A stretch of DNA of 59,251 bases from an uncultured Ruminococcus sp. (GTDB lineage: Bacteria > Bacillota > Clostridia > Oscillospirales > CAG-272), in the NCBI GenBank assembly GCA_902778145.1, contig CACYWW010000028.1:1-59251 (forward strand), in the 5' to 3' direction. The notes beneath the pieces were generated by a model that ran no database searches, was not told the DNA's origin, and saw only the letters and a program-made list of their open reading frames with translations. This document shows, piece by piece, positions 1 to 7,655 of the stretch. How positions within the stretch are numbered: the first letter of the stretch is position 1; every line of letters begins with the position of its first letter. A program made the position numbers and the translations under genes.

Positions 1-97
1 TCCTTTGTTGCTTGGATTATTACTTGAATTGAACCGCCGTATGCCGAACGGCACGTACGGTGGTGTGAGAGGTACTACTTGTTAGCGCCTACTCGAT
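1..97 (+). mobile_element. 3' end of a group II intron (domains V and VI)
   Basis: Bases 33-64 form a domain V hairpin of bacterial group II introns: CCGTATGCC, loop GAAC, then GGCACGTACGG with the two-base CG bulge. Bases 67-94 form domain VI: GAGAGG pairs with CCTACTC, leaving A91 bulged as the branch-point adenosine, seven bases before the end of CTCGAT at 97. The intron therefore reads on the plus strand and ends at 97, directly against the stop codon of the minus-strand gene that ends at 98. Its reverse transcriptase and the rest of the ribozyme lie outside the window. The structure is seen; the family is established; the exact splice site (97) is inferred. Confidence 0.85.
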
Positions 98-1600
98 TCA
101 GCTGACCTTCGCTATTGCTTTTTCGTTGATCTTTACGGGGTAGGTCGTCTTGAATTCCTCGACCTTCGCTTCAAGTCTCGCCTCGCGGATGTCGTTGTCG
201 GCGCTTACGAGCCACGCGGCTCTGCCTTCCGCCTCGAACCGGAACGTCACGATGCCCTCGTCGCCGATCTTGAAGTATTCGACGTCGCCCGCCTTGCGGT
301 CGGCTGAGAACAGCCAGGCGTCAGCCTCGTCATATTTGCTGTCGCTGTAGCCGAGCTTCGTGGATTCCTTGTAGCTGCCGCCCGAGACCGTGATCTTGTC
401 GGTGGAGGAGGAAGCCGCCAGAGCGTCGAACGAATCGGCTGTCTTTTCGCCCTTGTTGTATTCGGCGATCATGTTCTTTACGAACTCTTCCGCCGCGTCC
501 TTGTTATCGGTGAAGTAGGAATACGGGACGTACAGGTAATGCATGGAAACGGTCTTCGTTTCGTCTCTGTGAGCGCTTGCGACGATCTGATATACGGTCG
601 CGGATTCATCCGCGTCTATCATCTTCACGGCGTTGTCAGCGGCGGGAGTGTCGGCGAAGATCCATTTGTCAGCCTCGGAGTCCGAGCTCTTGTGACGCTC
701 GGTGAGCACCTCTTTCTTTACGGATTCCTCGGTGATGTCCTCGATCGCTTTCGCGGCCTTGTCGATCTCTTCCTGATTCTTTTCCTCGGCTTCTTCAAGT
801 GCCTTCTTGTTCTGTTCGGCTACGCTCTTCTTGTATTCGGTGACGACCTTTATGAAATCCTCGCCGCCTTCAACGCGGTCGAATATCTCCTTCGCCTTGT
901 CCTTCGCGGCGGTTATCGCCGCCGTCTTCGCGTCGTCGTCAGCGTCTTTGTCATATTCCGCTTTGACGGTGAAGGAATAGTAATCGGCTGTCAGATAATC
1001 GTTTTTGTTGTCTTCATACTGCTTCGTGTATTCCTCGTCGGTTATCGTGAAGCTGTCGTTGAGCTTCTGCGCGTAAGCCGACGCTATCGTCTGAAGCTCG
1101 ATCGTCTTTCTGACGTCGCCCTTCTTTACGCCCTTGCCGCCGTACATCAAAGCGATGGTGGAGGCGAGGTTGTAGTTCTGGGACTTGCCGTACTCCTCAA
1201 GAGATTTCATCGTATCGTCTATCTGAGCCTTCTGATCGGGGGTAAGCTCAAAGCCGTCCGCCTTTGCCGCCTCGTACAGTACGAGCGCCTCGGAGAGCGT
1301 GCTCTGCGCCGAAGTCTTGCAGTACTCTATCGGAATGGTGGAGCTGCTTCCGTATGAGCTCTGATAGTTGTTGTAGATGAGATGGGTCATATAAGTGAAC
1401 TGAGCGTTGTTGAGCTTGTAATGCTCCGTGCTCATTGCTGTCTGAGAGTGCAGCGAGATGTAATCAGCGAGACCTGTGGGCTGAAGCACCGCCACGAGCA
1501 GACCGGCGACGAGACATACGATGATGACGACCGTCAGCACCTTGTACCATACGTCGCTCTTTGAAGTTGCGTTCTTCGGTTTTACTTTCGTTTTTGCCAT
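98..1600 (-). CDS. membrane-anchored SurA/PrsA-like foldase-type protein
   Basis: A 500-residue protein with a short basic N-terminus, one membrane segment at about residues 20-42 and a large extracellular part. The region from about residue 55 to 190 is helical and has the look of a SurA N-terminal chaperone domain (an NAQFTYM start, then long amphipathic helices). It is followed by an acidic/lysine-rich coiled-coil stretch at about 220-300 and two related blocks around EADKWIF and EADAWLF. No clear parvulin active site was recognised, so peptidyl-prolyl isomerase activity is not claimed. It probably helps fold secreted proteins at the outer face of the membrane. Its stop codon touches the end of a group II intron, so its own terminator may have been displaced. 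The upstream region carries a perfect palindrome at 1682-1695. Confidence 0.6.
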   Translation of the reverse strand: MAKTKVKPKNATSKSDVWYKVLTVVIIVCLVAGLLVAVLQPTGLADYISLHSQTAMSTEHYKLNNAQFTYMTHLIYNNYQSSYGSSSTIPIEYCKTSAQSTLSEALVLYEAAKADGFELTPDQKAQIDDTMKSLEEYGKSQNYNLASTIALMYGGKGVKKGDVRKTIELQTIASAYAQKLNDSFTITDEEYTKQYEDNKNDYLTADYYSFTVKAEYDKDADDDAKTAAITAAKDKAKEIFDRVEGGEDFIKVVTEYKKSVAEQNKKALEEAEEKNQEEIDKAAKAIEDITEESVKKEVLTERHKSSDSEADKWIFADTPAADNAVKMIDADESATVYQIVASAHRDETKTVSMHYLYVPYSYFTDNKDAAEEFVKNMIAEYNKGEKTADSFDALAASSSTDKITVSGGSYKESTKLGYSDSKYDEADAWLFSADRKAGDVEYFKIGDEGIVTFRFEAEGRAAWLVSADNDIREARLEAKVEEFKTTYPVKINEKAIAKVS

Positions 1601-1681
1601 TGTGTTGATCCAGACCTTCCTTGTTTATAAAAAGACTTTCGACATCAAGCCTTTATATGATTTGACTTGCTCGTATCAGTA

Positions 1682-1695
1682 TATCACATGTGATA
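1682..1695. promoter_or_regulatory. perfect 14-base palindrome, possible operator
   Basis: TATCACATGTGATA is a perfect inverted repeat in the 139-base gap upstream of the foldase-like gene. On the minus strand it overlaps a possible -10 element (TATACT), so a dimeric repressor or activator bound here would control that gene. The -35 match is poor. What binds is unknown; the half-site TGTGA resembles those of the CRP/FNR family, but this is only a resemblance. Confidence 0.4.
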
Positions 1696-1739
1696 AAGCT
1701 ACTAAAGAACAATTTTTAAAAAAAATGTTAATTTACGCG

Positions 1740-2894
1740 TTATTTGTACTGTTTTATAAGGTTTTTTACCCCGCTCTCCAGCCCGGCGAGCAGTTTTTCC
1801 GCGTCCTCCTCAGTGTTTTCACGGAAAAGACTGATACGGATCGTACAGTCCGCCTCGCGCGCGGACAGCCCCATCGCGGTCATCGGACGTGATATGCCCG
1901 GGTGATGTGATGAGCAGGCGGATCCGCTCGAGACGAACACGCCGGAGGACGAAAGATAATGAAGCATTATCTCGCTCCGTATCCCGGGAAGCACCGCCGG
2001 GATTATGTGCGGCACGCGGGACGCGGGCAGAACGGGCTTTATCCCGATCCGGACGAGCCCTTCCGTGATCATCGCGGAGAGCTTTATGACCTTTTCAACG
2101 TCAGCGTCGAAGTGTTCCGCCCCGTATGACGCGGCGGCGGCAAAGGCGGCGATGCCGGCGGTGTTCTCGGTGCCGGAACGGAGCCCGCCCTCCTGACCTC
2201 CGCCGTACAGAACGGGCGAGAGCGAATGTGAGCGGACGACCCTGTCACGGACGAAAAGTGCGCCGACGCCCTTCGGACCGCCTATCTTGTGCGCGGACAG
2301 CGTCATCATATCGACGCCGCTCTTTGATACGTCGACCGGACATTTCATGAATGCCTGCGTCGCGTCCGTGTGAAAAAGCGTGCGCGGCGATCTTTCCTTC
2401 ACCGCGCGGCAGAGCGCCGGGATATCGTATAAGGCGCCGGTCTCGTTGTTGACCGTCATTATGCTGACGAGAAAGGTGTCGTCGGTCATGAGAGAGAGGA
2501 GCTTTTCAAGGTCGATCTCACCGTCCCTCGTCGGCACCGTTTTCACCGTGAAACCGCGGCGCCCGAGTTCTTCCGCGGCGGAATAGACCGACGGATGCTC
2601 CGAATCGGATATGATCACGGTGCCGCCCGCGTTCGTCTTTTTTGCGTAAGCCGTGCCGAAAAGCGCGAGCGCGTTCGATTCGGTGCCGCAGCCGGTGAAG
2701 ACGAGAGAGTCGGACTGTGCCGCGCCTATCGCTTTGAGTACGGCTTTTCTTGATGAGGTCACGAGCTTTTCCGCCTCGAGGCCTGCGGAGTGGAGCGACG
2801 ACGGGTTCGCGTATATGTTCAGTGCCGAAGAAAAAGCCGCAGCGGCTGCATCACACAGCCGCGTTGTTGCCGCATTGTCAAAATAAGAAGCCAT
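1740..2894 (-). CDS. cysteine desulfurase (NifS/IscS family)
   Basis: A 384-residue PLP enzyme that removes sulfur from cysteine as a protein-bound persulfide for Fe-S cluster or thiolated tRNA synthesis. The family landmarks are in place: N-terminal YFDNAATT, H100 (SEHPSV) stacking on PLP, the PLP lysine K203 in SAHKIGGPKG, and the sulfur-carrying C327 in SSGSACSS. Length is normal for the family. It is the last gene of a three-gene operon; its ATG overlaps the preceding stop by one base (TAATG). No IscU/NifU or MnmA gene is adjacent, so its sulfur acceptor cannot be told from here. The company of two surface lipoprotein genes is odd. Confidence 0.93.
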   Translation of the reverse strand: MASYFDNAATTRLCDAAAAAFSSALNIYANPSSLHSAGLEAEKLVTSSRKAVLKAIGAAQSDSLVFTGCGTESNALALFGTAYAKKTNAGGTVIISDSEHPSVYSAAEELGRRGFTVKTVPTRDGEIDLEKLLSLMTDDTFLVSIMTVNNETGALYDIPALCRAVKERSPRTLFHTDATQAFMKCPVDVSKSGVDMMTLSAHKIGGPKGVGALFVRDRVVRSHSLSPVLYGGGQEGGLRSGTENTAGIAAFAAAASYGAEHFDADVEKVIKLSAMITEGLVRIGIKPVLPASRVPHIIPAVLPGIRSEIMLHYLSSSGVFVSSGSACSSHHPGISRPMTAMGLSAREADCTIRISLFRENTEEDAEKLLAGLESGVKNLIKQYK

Positions 2895-3493
2895 TATCCG
2901 AGAGTCCCCGTCTGAAATACGAATTCGCTTATGATGTTCTCGAACTGACCGCTGTAGGTCTCCGCCTTGTCGGACGGTGCGGTATACGTCAGCATATAAG
3001 CGAACATGCGCTCTTTTATACAGATCACCATGTCGAAATTATAGGATACGCCGGAAAGCGTCGCCGTGTATTTGCATCTTACCGCGGGCAGACCGTTCAG
3101 CAGCGTGGCGGATGGCCCGGAGATCAGCGCGTATCCCGGAAGATACGACTGAAGCTCGGATACGTAGCCCGCCCAGTAATTCTCGGCGAATATAACGCCG
3201 TCGGATCTGCCGCCCTTGTCGTCGGGCAGATCGAACACCGCGCTGTTCGTCACGGTGTAGCGCGCACAGGTGACGTTCGGTTTGTCCGATGAATTCTCGA
3301 GCGTGGGTACGTACGCCGCCGTGATGCCGTCCTGTCCCGCGACCGTCCAGTCGTTCGGGACGTACATATAGTAATCGCACGGAGGCACGGTCGAGGCGAG
3401 TTTCATGCCGGAGGGCGCGTCCGTTTTTGTCTTCGTGCACGCACAGAGTCCGAGCGCGCAGATGATCAGGATGATCGATACTGTTTTTTTCAT
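2894..3493 (-). CDS. secreted lipoprotein of unknown function
   Basis: A 199-residue lipoprotein: hydrophobic leader ending in LGLCAC, so the mature protein starts at a lipid-modified cysteine at about residue 18-19. The mature part begins with a short T/K/D linker, then a region (YYMYVPNDWTVAGQDG) like the start of small mixed alpha/beta PsbP-type domains, then about 130 residues of predicted beta-rich fold. No catalytic motif was recognised. The start codon directly abuts the stop of the CotH gene, so it is translationally tied to it. Confidence 0.6.
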   Translation of the reverse strand: MKKTVSIILIICALGLCACTKTKTDAPSGMKLASTVPPCDYYMYVPNDWTVAGQDGITAAYVPTLENSSDKPNVTCARYTVTNSAVFDLPDDKGGRSDGVIFAENYWAGYVSELQSYLPGYALISGPSATLLNGLPAVRCKYTATLSGVSYNFDMVICIKERMFAYMLTYTAPSDKAETYSGQFENIISEFVFQTGTLG

Positions 3494-4774
3494 TTATTTT
3501 TCCTGTGTTGATAATTCGGATGCGATGAAAGCGCATCTCCGCTTGATGAAACCGTAAAGCGTGTTTTCGCCGTCGGAGAATTCCGCCTGATAGAGCGCGT
3601 CGTCGTAGAAGCGCTTCGTGTCGGAGGAGACAGCGGGATCTATGAAGGTTTTGAGCTGCGGGAGCTTTTCAAGCATCGACGCGAGCTCTTCGCCGCACGA
3701 TCTGACGTATGACAGATATTTCGCCGACAGCTCCGCGTCCTCGAGCAGCTTTCCGACAAGCGGTCTGTCCGCAGCCTCAACGCCGAAATACGGAGCGGTG
3801 ACGGAGAACTTTATCATTTCGCTGTCTATCTGATATTCGGTCTTTCTGAGAGATCTGTCGGTCCCGAATGACATCTTGAGATCCCACGGGATGATCGAGA
3901 GCCTGCCGTCTGATCTCTCGTACAGGTAGAAGTTTTCCGCCTTCTCGCCGAGATAGGATTCCTGACCGCAGATCACGTCGATGACGGCGGCGTAGCGCAG
4001 GACGGATTCCGTATCGAGCACGGCGTCAATGCCGTCTCCCGTACTCAGGGCATTGTAAAGCGCGGTGAGCTTTGAGAAGGACGTGTCCTTGCCGTTTTCG
4101 AGCGAGAACGTCGAGGTGTCGGCGTCGACGAACGCGGAGCCCTTGTCGGCTTCGTAAAGATTGCCGTCGTTGTCGCCGAACGAGCGCTTGAGGAAGCTGT
4201 CGTCGATGCCCTCGACCGCGAGATACAGCCCGTAATACTCGCCGTTTACCGTGAGCTTCGCGAACGTCGCCAACGGCGCGTGGACGCCCTCGGTGCGGGC
4301 GAAGAGCGAGTACGCCAGGTATTCGCGTACGCACGACGGGTCATATGAGATGTTGTTGAGATACAGCTCGTCAAGTCCGTTCAGCTTCTGACCCTTTGTG
4401 AACTTGTTGAATTTTATCTTGAAGGAGTATCTGTTGTTTCCCGCCTCGGCCACGTACGACGTGTTGCCGCGCGCTTTTATACCGGCTTTTTCAACGGTGT
4501 CGCCGTTGCATCTGACGTCAGCCTCGCAGTAGACGCCGGCATCCGCGTGGTCGATCACGGTGGAGAGCTCCGCCTCGCCGAGAGTGAGCTCTATTTCCGC
4601 GAGTCCGTCGAAAAGACCGTTGTAGGAGCCGGTCGAAACGCCGATCCCGGCGGGACCCTCGGAGGGGGTGTTCTGCGTCACCTCGTCCGTACCGGTCTCC
4701 TTGCCCTTGCAGGAGGGGAGCGCCAGTACAAGTGCCGCGGCAAATACCGCCGTCAGTTTTTTTATCATATCCAT
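3494..4774 (-). CDS. CotH-type protein kinase lipoprotein
   Basis: A 426-residue lipoprotein (lipobox ALPSC at about residue 22, then a T/E/P linker). It belongs to the CotH family, known in Bacillus as an atypical kinase that phosphorylates spore coat proteins. Landmarks: the early KARGNTSY segment, RYSFKIKFNKF, a VREYLAYSLFAR helix, the VNGEYYGLYLAVEGID block, and the late IIPWDLKMSFG motif carrying the metal-binding Asp. In gut Clostridia such proteins are exported and often linked to surface complexes, so a coat role is not implied. It is first in an operon with a lipoprotein gene and a cysteine desulfurase gene. A promoter lies at 4833-4861. Confidence 0.85.
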   Translation of the reverse strand: MDMIKKLTAVFAAALVLALPSCKGKETGTDEVTQNTPSEGPAGIGVSTGSYNGLFDGLAEIELTLGEAELSTVIDHADAGVYCEADVRCNGDTVEKAGIKARGNTSYVAEAGNNRYSFKIKFNKFTKGQKLNGLDELYLNNISYDPSCVREYLAYSLFARTEGVHAPLATFAKLTVNGEYYGLYLAVEGIDDSFLKRSFGDNDGNLYEADKGSAFVDADTSTFSLENGKDTSFSKLTALYNALSTGDGIDAVLDTESVLRYAAVIDVICGQESYLGEKAENFYLYERSDGRLSIIPWDLKMSFGTDRSLRKTEYQIDSEMIKFSVTAPYFGVEAADRPLVGKLLEDAELSAKYLSYVRSCGEELASMLEKLPQLKTFIDPAVSSDTKRFYDDALYQAEFSDGENTLYGFIKRRCAFIASELSTQEK

Positions 4775-4832
4775 CTTAACATTATTCCTTTCGGGAAGCT
4801 CCGGAAACGGGGCGTCTTTTCAATATAAAACA

Positions 4833-4861
4833 ATCATATCAACCTATTTTTAAAAAATCAA
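4833..4861 (-). promoter_or_regulatory. sigma-A type promoter for the CotH operon
   Basis: On the minus strand TTGATT (4856-4861) and TATGAT (4833-4838) are 17 bases apart, about 60 bases upstream of the CotH start. Confidence 0.6.
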
Positions 4862-4942
4862 CCCGCAAAACGTCAAATTGTTATATTGTAGGATATGTTT
4901 TTACAAATTGTTAATCAGTCCCGACGTGCGGGAGAGGCGATA

Positions 4943-5284
4943 TGCCGACTGTTCTTAAGGACAGTCGGCAGTTATGAGTTCCGCTTGCGCGGCACATGAT
5001 GAGCGCTTTCGCGCATGATGAACGGCTTCGCCGAATGATGAGCGCCTTCGGCGCATGAAGCGGAACTCATTTCATCATTTTGCGGTGAAACCGCAAATCA
5101 TCATGGCGACCGAAGGGAGGCTCATCATTTGCCCGTCAGGGCAATCATCATTCTTTTTGACGTTTGGCACACAAACGTCCTGCTTGCAGAGATATGCGAC
5201 AAAATACCGGCTGAAATAAGGATTTTGTTCCTTACTTCAGCCGGTTTTCATTACTTCAGCCGGTTTTCATTAACTGTCCTTAAG
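4943..5284. repeat. hairpin-chain repeat element with 12-base terminal inverted repeat
   Basis: A non-coding element of about 340 bases made almost entirely of short hairpins. CTTAAGGACAGT (4954-4965) recurs inverted at 5273-5284. An 11-base outer stem, ATGAGTTCCGC (4974-4984) with GCGGAACTCAT (5060-5070), encloses hairpins such as GCGCTTTCGCGC separated by ATGATGA. After the outer stem the separators switch to the complement TCATCAT, with hairpins TTGCGGTGAAACCGCAA and TGCCCGTCAGGGCA. The first arm can also pair locally (CCGC-TTGC-GCGG), so two folds compete. Then come GACGTTTGGCACACAAACGTC, a long hairpin at about 5208-5245, and a 19-base sequence repeated in tandem (5232-5250, 5251-5269). 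No gene is present. The same design recurs beside the S23-like gene at 49,200. Confidence 0.75.
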
Positions 5285-5395
5285 AGTACCTCACATATAC
5301 GCGTATTTTTTTTGCGTTTTTGTGTAACCGTGCGCATATACGCCGATATTAACTATAAAATAAAAATATCTAATAAAGAATATACCCGTTTTTCC

Positions 5396-5424
5396 TTGAC
5401 TTTCACACGGAAATCTGTTATACT
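5396..5424 (+). promoter_or_regulatory. sigma-A type promoter
   Basis: TTGACT (5396-5401) and TATACT (5419-5424) with a 17-base spacer, 30 bases before the ATG at 5455. It follows an AT-rich stretch (5285-5395) with no other feature. Confidence 0.8.
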
Positions 5425-5454
5425 GTAACGGAAAAACGGAAAAGAGGTCGGAAA

Positions 5455-6405
5455 ATGAGGAAAAAAGGGATTTTGTGCGCCGTGCTCGCGGCGTCGGCGG
5501 CGCTTTCCGCGTCATGTGCGGGACCCGTTCCGGATACGGGCGTGAGCGGCGATACGACCGTTGCCGGCAGCGTCTCCGTCACGGAGGATGATACGTCGGC
5601 CGCGGCCACGGAAAGCGAGACCGAGCCTGTCACGGTACCCGATACCGAGCCTGTGATCGATACTTCTTCCGTCGCTTACCTTCTTTCGTCCGGCGCCGAG
5701 CTCGAATACAAGGCGAAGCAGAAGGTGTTCCGCAGCCCCGAGACCGTGGGCGGCGTGAATTACAGACAGCTGCAGGGCGGCTGCACCGACGGCGAATATA
5801 TGTATTTCGCGATGAACGATACGAAGGAAGAGGGCAGCCGGTCGATAATATACAAGATCCCGTTGGGGAAGAGCACGCCCGTCGCACAGAGCGAGCCGCT
5901 GCCTACGGATCACAGCAACGACATGACTTATGACAGCGTCAACGGCCGTCTCGTCGTCTGCCATAACGCGCCGAATAAAAAGATGCTCAGCTTCGTGGAT
6001 CCGGAGACGCTTACCGTCACGGGGACTCACGAGCTCCCGTTCAAGGCCTACTGCATACAGTACGCGGCGGAGCGTGACAGATACGTCGTGGGAGTGGCGG
6101 GGACGATGGACGTCGCGATACTCGACCGCGATTTCAACGAGCTTCAGCGGCTCAAGGGAGAAAAGACCGGGTATACGAAGCAGGGCTGCGACGCTGATGA
6201 AAACTACATTTATTTCATACAATACAACAAAAACTGCGTGGTCATACACGACTGGGAATACAACAGGGTCGCGGTGATCGACGTTCCCGTAACGGGATGC
6301 GAGCCGGAAAATATGTTCCACGTCGGCAACGATTTCTATATCGGCTGTGCCGCAGGCGGTCTCAAGGTGTATCAGATAACCCTGCGGGAGAAGGCCGGAC
6401 AATGA
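5455..6405 (+). CDS. secreted lipoprotein with beta-propeller-like repeats
   Basis: A 316-residue exported protein. The leader (residues 1-22) ends in LSASC, a lipobox, and is followed by a 45-residue T/S/E/P linker. The rest contains repeated strands such as DGEYMYFAMND, YDSVNGRLVVCHN, AERDRYVVGVAG, DENYIYFIQYN and VGNDFYIGCA, about 40 residues apart, as in a beta-propeller. It may bind a surface ligand or partner; no catalytic residues were recognised. It resembles in design the propeller-like protein at 12421-13587. It has its own promoter and may read into the following permease gene, 34 bases downstream. Confidence 0.55.
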   Translation: MRKKGILCAVLAASAALSASCAGPVPDTGVSGDTTVAGSVSVTEDDTSAAATESETEPVTVPDTEPVIDTSSVAYLLSSGAELEYKAKQKVFRSPETVGGVNYRQLQGGCTDGEYMYFAMNDTKEEGSRSIIYKIPLGKSTPVAQSEPLPTDHSNDMTYDSVNGRLVVCHNAPNKKMLSFVDPETLTVTGTHELPFKAYCIQYAAERDRYVVGVAGTMDVAILDRDFNELQRLKGEKTGYTKQGCDADENYIYFIQYNKNCVVIHDWEYNRVAVIDVPVTGCEPENMFHVGNDFYIGCAAGGLKVYQITLREKAGQ

Positions 6406-6439
6406 CGCGCGTTTACGGTAATGACGAAAGGATGGGTTT

Positions 6440-7624
6440 ATGAGCACCGAAAAAAAACGTGACTTTCTGATAAAAATCGCATACGCGGTCGTTATCATAC
6501 TCCTTGTGTATTTCTTTTTTAAATATATTATCAAGTGGATAATGCCGTTCTTCATCGCTTTTTTAATCTCGGCTCTGCTTTATCCGCTCATAAAGTTCTT
6601 TTCACGCAAGCTGAAGGTCAAAAAGAACAACAAGCCGGTGGCGGCGGTAATAACGGCGCTGTTCTTCTGCACGGTCGGCGTGCTCGCCTGGTTCATCATA
6701 TACAGGCTCGTCGTCGCGATAGGCGGATTCATAGCGTCGCTGCCGGAATTCGTGAAGAATACGATAATACCGAGTCTCACCGTCGCGTATGAGAAGATAC
6801 GCGCGCTGCTCGCCAACCTCAATATCGAGCTTGACGCGGGATCCACCACGTTCTTCGACTCGATACAGGGCGGAATAAGGAGCCTCGTTTCGAACATACT
6901 CCCGTCGTTCTCGGTGATAACGAGCATCCCGGGCATGCTCATCACGGTGCTGATCATGATAATCTCGACGTTCTTCATTTCAATGGACTTCGAGCGGATC
7001 ACGTCGTTCTGCCTGTCACAGTTACCGCACAAGGCGGCTGATTTTGTGATCATGATAAAGGATTACACGATAAAGATACTGTTCAAGTATATCAGATCTT
7101 ACGCACTGATCCTTTCGATAACGTTTGCCGAGCTTATGATCGGATTCGGCATAATGCATTTCATAACGGGATTGCAGAACATTTTCCTGCTCGCGCTGCT
7201 TATTGCGGTCTTCGATATACTGCCGATAGTCGGAACGGGTACGATACTCATCCCGTGGGCGATCATCTCGCTGATCATAGGCGACTACGCGTCGGCAATA
7301 TGCCTGCTCGTCATCTACGCGGTGATAACGGTCGTGCGACAGTTCATCGAGCCGAAGATAGTCGGTCAGCAGGTCGGTCTGCATCCGGTGGCGACGATTC
7401 TCGCGATGATCGTCGGATCGAGACTGTTCGGAGGTCTCGGACTTCTCGGCGTGCCGGTAGCGCTCGCGATAATAAAGGACCTGAACGACCACGGTAAGAT
7501 CCACGTGTTCAAGCCGATCAGAAAATTCGGCGACGACGCGGGGGAAGACGCGCCTCCGGACAGCGGTGAAAAAGCCGGAGACGATGCGCCGCCCGACGAT
7601 GACGGCGATATACAAAATATGTAA
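6440..7624 (+). CDS. AI-2E family membrane transporter
   Basis: A 394-residue integral membrane protein of the AI-2E/PerM/YtvI family, which includes exporters of small molecules and Na+/H+ antiporter-like members. There are two N-terminal membrane segments (about 12-55), two more at about 70-95, a soluble loop at about 100-150, and a C-terminal membrane block with the family stretch FDILPIVGTGTILIPWA and the late motif RQFIEPKIVGQQVGLHP. The tail is acidic and rich in D, P and G (about 370-394), with a short repeat GDDAPPD. Substrate cannot be told from the sequence. It heads the run of genes containing fakA, fakB and plsX. Confidence 0.85.
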   Translation: MSTEKKRDFLIKIAYAVVIILLVYFFFKYIIKWIMPFFIAFLISALLYPLIKFFSRKLKVKKNNKPVAAVITALFFCTVGVLAWFIIYRLVVAIGGFIASLPEFVKNTIIPSLTVAYEKIRALLANLNIELDAGSTTFFDSIQGGIRSLVSNILPSFSVITSIPGMLITVLIMIISTFFISMDFERITSFCLSQLPHKAADFVIMIKDYTIKILFKYIRSYALILSITFAELMIGFGIMHFITGLQNIFLLALLIAVFDILPIVGTGTILIPWAIISLIIGDYASAICLLVIYAVITVVRQFIEPKIVGQQVGLHPVATILAMIVGSRLFGGLGLLGVPVALAIIKDLNDHGKIHVFKPIRKFGDDAGEDAPPDSGEKAGDDAPPDDDGDIQNM

Positions 7625-7655
7625 TATATCCAGATAAATGAGAGAGGACAGAAAT

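Noticed and set aside
539-1357. Long open frame on the plus strand opposite the foldase-like gene
   Set aside because: Low-complexity basic/hydrophobic translation, no ribosome site, and it lies entirely within a well-supported gene on the other strand.
5512-6555. Long minus-strand frame over the lipoprotein gene
   Set aside because: It is an effect of GC-rich codons; no start signal or family resemblance, and it runs across a gene boundary.
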